Positions 60,778 through 64,000 of a DNA stretch of 64,000 nt are shown in pieces. The stretch's first letter is position 1, and each line of letters opens with the position of its first letter. Both the position numbers and the translations under genes were made by a program. Below the pieces are notes generated by a model. That model was not told the DNA's origin, did not search any database, and saw nothing but the letters and a program-made list of their open reading frames with translations. The DNA is from Actinomadura graeca (GTDB lineage: Bacteria; Actinomycetota; Actinomycetes; Streptosporangiales; Streptosporangiaceae), in NCBI RefSeq assembly GCF_019175365.1, contig NZ_CP059572.1, positions 8,060,001-8,124,000 on the forward strand, read 5' to 3'.

Positions 60778-61602
60778 ATGACTCCCAAAGGAATCGGTGA
60801 CGACGACATGCTGGAACGGCAGGATTGCGCGGCGATGGTCCTCGGCGGCCCGACCACGGTTCTCGACCTCGGCGGTCTCCGCATCGTCGTCGACCCGACC
60901 TTCGACGAGCCGGGCCGGCACGGGCCGGTCGCCAAGACGGCGGGCCCGGCCGTCGCCGAGGACAAGCTCGGCGCGGTCGATCTCGTGCTCATCAGCCACG
61001 ACGAGCACCCCGACAACCTCGACGACCGGGGGAGGGAGTTCGCCCTGGCGTCGCCCCTGATCCTCACCGGGCCGCTGACGGCCGCCCGGCTGGGCCCCCC
61101 GGCGGTCGGCCTGCCGGTCTGGACCGTCCATCGGGTGCCGCGTCCGGACGGCGGCGGTGACCTCGACGTGCTGGCCGTGCCCGCCGTCCACGGGCCCGTG
61201 GACGCGCCCCGCGACGCCGACGGCAACGTCCTCTGCGAGGTGACCGGCTTCGTCCTGTCGGGGGACGGCCTGCCCACGGTATACGTCAGCGGCGACAACG
61301 CGTCCCTGGGCACGGTGGCCGAGATCGCCGGGCGGGTGCCGGCCATCGACGCGGCGGTCCTGTTCGGCGGGTCGGCGCGCGTCCCGATGCTCTTCGAGGG
61401 CCGGCCCCTGACACTGGACGGCTCCGGGGTCTGCGCCGCCGCCGTGATCCTGGGGGAGCCGGTGGTGATCGCCGCCCATCACGACGGCTGGGAGCACTTC
61501 AGCAGCTCGCGCGCCGACATCGAGCGCGCCTTCCACGACGCGGGCCTGTCCTCGCTGCTGCGCTCGGGTGCGCACGGCTCATGGACTCCTCTCCGGGGCT
61601 GA
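60778..61602 (+). CDS. MBL-fold metallo-hydrolase (UlaG-like)
   Basis: A 274-residue metallo-beta-lactamase-fold protein. The metal motif is altered: SHDEHPDNLDD, where the first two ligands of HxHxDH remain only partly (His-Asp-Glu-His-Pro-Asp). Further ligands lie in VPAVHGP, VYVSGDNAS and AAHHDGWEH. It resembles actinobacterial MBL proteins that have lost or shifted some metal ligands. ATG 60778 has no strong ribosome site. It lies 43 bases upstream of the copper amine oxidase gene and may be co-transcribed with it. Confidence 0.82.
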   Translation: MTPKGIGDDDMLERQDCAAMVLGGPTTVLDLGGLRIVVDPTFDEPGRHGPVAKTAGPAVAEDKLGAVDLVLISHDEHPDNLDDRGREFALASPLILTGPLTAARLGPPAVGLPVWTVHRVPRPDGGGDLDVLAVPAVHGPVDAPRDADGNVLCEVTGFVLSGDGLPTVYVSGDNASLGTVAEIAGRVPAIDAAVLFGGSARVPMLFEGRPLTLDGSGVCAAAVILGEPVVIAAHHDGWEHFSSSRADIERAFHDAGLSSLLRSGAHGSWTPLRG

Positions 61603-61645
61603 CCCGCCGCCGCCCCGCGCGTCCACGTTCCGAAACGGAGGCATC

Positions 61646-63517
61646 ATGGCAAGCCCGCTCGCCCGTCTCACCGCCGACGAGATCATCGCCGCGCGCGCCC
61701 TGCTGGAGGCGGAGGGACTGGTCACCGAGACGACACGCTTCCCTTACCTGGGACTGGAGGAGCCGCCGAAGGCCGAGGTGCTGGCCCGCAAGGAGAGCGA
61801 TCCGATCGACCGGCGGGTGCGGGCCGTCCTGCTCGACCTGGCGACCGGCGACGCCCGGACCGTGATCGCGTCGTTGACGCGCGGGGCCATCGACCGGGTC
61901 GATGCGGTGACCGGCGGACGGCCCCCGGTGCTCATGGAGGAGTTCCCGGCCGTCGAGGAGATCGTCAAGGCCGATCCCCGGTTCACCGAGGCCATGGGCC
62001 GGCGCGGTGTCACCGACCTCGACCTGGTCAGGGTGGCGCCGCTGTCGGCCGGTGACTACGGGATCGAGGGCGAGAGCGGACGCCGGATGCTGCGCGCGCT
62101 CATGTTCCTCCAGAACCGTCCCGACGACCATTGCTGGGCCCACCCGATCGACGGTGTCGTGGCCTACGTGGACGTCATCGCCCGCAAGGTGACCGAGTTC
62201 CACGACCACGAGGACCTGCCCATCCCCGCGGAGGAAGGCAACTTCGACCGTCCGGCGAGCCTGCGCGACACGCAGAAGCCCATCGAGATCACCCAGCCGG
62301 AGGGCGCGTCGTTCACCGTCACCGACGACGTCGTGGAGTGGGAGAACTGGCGTTTCCGGATCGGCTTCGACGCCCGCGAGGGCCTGACGCTGCACCAGCT
62401 CTCGTTCGCCGGCCGGCCGCTCGTCTACCGGGCCTCGATCGCGGAGATGGTCGTGGCGTACGGCGATCCCAGCCCGACGCGCTTCTGGCAGAACTACTTC
62501 GACGCCGGCGAGTACCTGCTCGGCCAGTCCACCAACTCCCTCAGCCTCGGCTGCGACTGCCTCGGCGAGATCCACTACTTCGACGCCGTCCTGGCCGACG
62601 GGGACGGCCGGCCGAAGGTGATCGAGAACGCCATCTGCCTGCACGAGGAGGATCACGGCATCCTCTGGAAGCACACCGACATCTTCACCGGCTCGGAGGA
62701 GGTGCGCCGCCAGCGGCGCCTGGTGATCTCCTTCTTCCTCACCGTCGGCAACTACGACTACGGCTTCTACTGGTACCTGTACCTCGACGGCGCCATCCAG
62801 CTGGAGGTCAAGGCCACCGGCATCCTGTTCACCTCCGCGCACGTGGAGGGCGGCCGCCACGCCGCCCATGTCGCCCCCGGGCTGGCCGCGGCCTTCCACC
62901 AGCACCTGTACTGCGCCAGGCTGGACATGACGGTCGACGGGACGGCCAACTCGATCGCCGAGCACGAGGTCGAGCGGGTCCCCATCGGGCCGGGCAACCG
63001 CTACGGCAACGCCTTCACCTACAAGGTCACGCCGCTGCGCACCGAGTCCGAGGCCGTCCGCGACGCCGACCCGGTGAGCGGACGGGCCTGGCACATCACC
63101 AACCCCGGCTCGCTGAACCGCCTGGGACGGCCGGTCGGCTACGTCCTGCTGCCGGACGCCCGCCCGCCGCTGCTGGCGGCCGAAGGCGCATCCATCCGCG
63201 GCCGCGCCGCCTTCGCCGGGCACCATCTGTGGGTCACCCAGTACGACCCTGACGAGCGCTTCCCGGCGGGGGAGTTCGTCAACCAGAGCCCGCCCGGCCA
63301 GGGGCTTCCCGCCTTCATCGCCGGCGACCGTCCTCTGGAGGAACAGGATCTGGTCGTCTGGCACGCCTTCGGCGCCACCCACTTCCCCCGCCCCGAGGAC
63401 TGGCCGGTCATGCCGGTCGACACCTGCGGCTTCATCCTCAAGCCCGTGGGCTTCTTCGACACCAACCCCACGCTCGACGTCCCTGCCTCGGGCACCGAAG
63501 CCTGCCACGCCGACTGA
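61646..63517 (+). CDS. Copper-containing primary-amine oxidase
   Basis: A 623-residue amine oxidase. The topaquinone precursor is Tyr370 in VGNYDYG (Asn-Tyr-Asp-Tyr). Copper ligands are His418 and His420 (FHQHLY) and His579 (ATHFPRPEDWPVMP). The enzyme deaminates primary amines to aldehydes, releasing ammonia and hydrogen peroxide; close family members act on histamine, phenethylamine or tyramine. No signal peptide is present. GGAGG four bases before ATG 61646 sets the start. An imidazole amine as substrate would fit the hut-type island, but the two loci are 40 kb apart. Confidence 0.93.
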   Translation: MASPLARLTADEIIAARALLEAEGLVTETTRFPYLGLEEPPKAEVLARKESDPIDRRVRAVLLDLATGDARTVIASLTRGAIDRVDAVTGGRPPVLMEEFPAVEEIVKADPRFTEAMGRRGVTDLDLVRVAPLSAGDYGIEGESGRRMLRALMFLQNRPDDHCWAHPIDGVVAYVDVIARKVTEFHDHEDLPIPAEEGNFDRPASLRDTQKPIEITQPEGASFTVTDDVVEWENWRFRIGFDAREGLTLHQLSFAGRPLVYRASIAEMVVAYGDPSPTRFWQNYFDAGEYLLGQSTNSLSLGCDCLGEIHYFDAVLADGDGRPKVIENAICLHEEDHGILWKHTDIFTGSEEVRRQRRLVISFFLTVGNYDYGFYWYLYLDGAIQLEVKATGILFTSAHVEGGRHAAHVAPGLAAAFHQHLYCARLDMTVDGTANSIAEHEVERVPIGPGNRYGNAFTYKVTPLRTESEAVRDADPVSGRAWHITNPGSLNRLGRPVGYVLLPDARPPLLAAEGASIRGRAAFAGHHLWVTQYDPDERFPAGEFVNQSPPGQGLPAFIAGDRPLEEQDLVVWHAFGATHFPRPEDWPVMPVDTCGFILKPVGFFDTNPTLDVPASGTEACHAD

Positions 63518-63961
63518 AACGAAAAGGGGCCGAGTGCACCGGCGGCATCCCTGCCTTCATTCGGTATAAACGGCTTAAAACGGGACGAGGCGGAGCGATA
63601 CCCCGGCGGGCCGATTGTTCTCAGGGCCGTCCGGTGGCGGTCCTGGTGTGCCCCTTTCTCGATTCACTGTGGAGACCGGATGTGATGGGGGTTACCCCGA
63701 GTTCTACAAGACTTGGAGCCGACACAATCAGCTGTCGGGCGGGTGATGGTCGCAATCCGTCAGTGAAACCGTGGCGACCGGATCGGGCCGGACAGTTGTG
63801 GAGGTGTGCCCCTCGTGAGAAAGTTGAGCCCTCGCTCGTCCCGCCCTCATCGTTCCGTGGTGCGATAGTCGTTCCCAGCCGATAACCCGCCTGCCGTTTT
63901 CCCATGCGATCGGGATGCTGAATTCTGTTGTGCGGTCGCTTCTAGTTTCGGGGGCCATCCG
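63518..63961. other. Intergenic region downstream of the amine oxidase
   Basis: About 440 bases without a supported gene. The second half (63650-63950) is clearly less GC-rich than the rest of the window and probably contains the promoter of the gene entering at the right edge. No strong terminator hairpin was found right after the amine oxidase stop. Short reading frames show no family pattern. Confidence 0.45.
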
Positions 63962-64000
63962 GTGGCTGACATCGATGCTCTGAGAAAGAAGTACTTCGTT
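63962..64000 (+). CDS. Possible start of a gene cut by the window edge
   Basis: A GTG at 63962 begins an open frame of 13 codons (ADIDALRKKYFV after the start) that runs off the window. GGGGG lies about eight bases upstream, and the upstream region is AT-rich like a promoter. The fragment is too short to identify, and the start could be elsewhere. Confidence 0.4.
   Translation, partial: MADIDALRKKYFV

Overview
The window is high-GC DNA from an actinomycete. GTG and TTG starts are common, neighbouring genes repeatedly share ATGA stop/start overlaps, and many genes belong to actinobacterial families (DUF4360, the HemD-winged-helix nitrate regulator, PaaX, M4 and M28 secreted peptidases). A Thermomonosporaceae-like soil organism is plausible, but the genus cannot be fixed from the sequence alone. 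No CRISPR array, insertion sequence, rRNA or ordinary tRNA was seen.

Region 1 (2-24,144) is a large catabolic island. Most of it reads leftward from an IclR-controlled divergent promoter at about 20,100: imidazolonepropionase (hutI), class III CoA-transferase, acyl-CoA dehydrogenase, two tandem TauD-type dioxygenases, an amidase with a GatC/AtzG-like small partner, a polyamine-type ABC importer, an ADP-forming acyl-CoA synthetase, an enoyl-CoA hydratase, urocanase (hutU), a second CoA-transferase and a zinc-type oxidoreductase. The rightward arm carries IclR, an unknown protein, an alpha/beta hydrolase, a thiolase-like protein without a visible catalytic Cys, and a DUF35 protein. There is no histidase, so the island probably feeds an imported imidazole-bearing or related acid through CoA thioesters into urocanate and imidazolonepropionate.

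Region 2 (24,200-34,200) holds a hydrolase under a 51-bp dyad operator beside broken TetR and SDR genes, two tandem DUF4360 secreted proteins, a LysR/MFS divergent pair, a P-loop GTPase-like protein with a tail-anchored partner, a flavin/F420-type oxidase and an Lrp-type regulator.

Region 3 (34,390-35,503) is the most unusual part. A leftward unit consists of a conserved protein of unknown function, two abutting hairpins, two consecutive RNAs that fold like tRNAs turned inside out, and a perfect terminator. In each RNA the T arm and 3' acceptor strand come first, a 6-7 nt loop caps the acceptor stem, and the 5' acceptor strand and D arm follow; the anticodon stem continues into a long stem formed by the two RNA ends. 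This is the architecture of the tRNA-like module of bacterial YrlA Y RNAs or of a circularly permuted tRNA, but no Ro60 gene is present and the Ro-binding motif was not found.

Region 4 (35,700-50,270) has an AraC regulator, a hydrolase, an AlkZ-like glycosylase, a secreted M4-M28 double peptidase, a secreted esterase, a LysR regulator, and a PaaX-type operon (enoyl-CoA hydratase, acetoacetate-CoA ligase-like enzyme, 3-hydroxyacyl-CoA dehydrogenase, amidohydrolase) with a readable promoter and operator.

Region 5 (50,480-64,000) contains a hydrolase, a decayed nitrate-assimilation locus (narK, nirD and cbiX remnants around an intact HemD-type regulator), an APH-like kinase, a broken AOC-barrel secreted protein, an amidase, a secreted phosphatase, an MFS/propeller pair, an MBL-fold protein and a copper amine oxidase.
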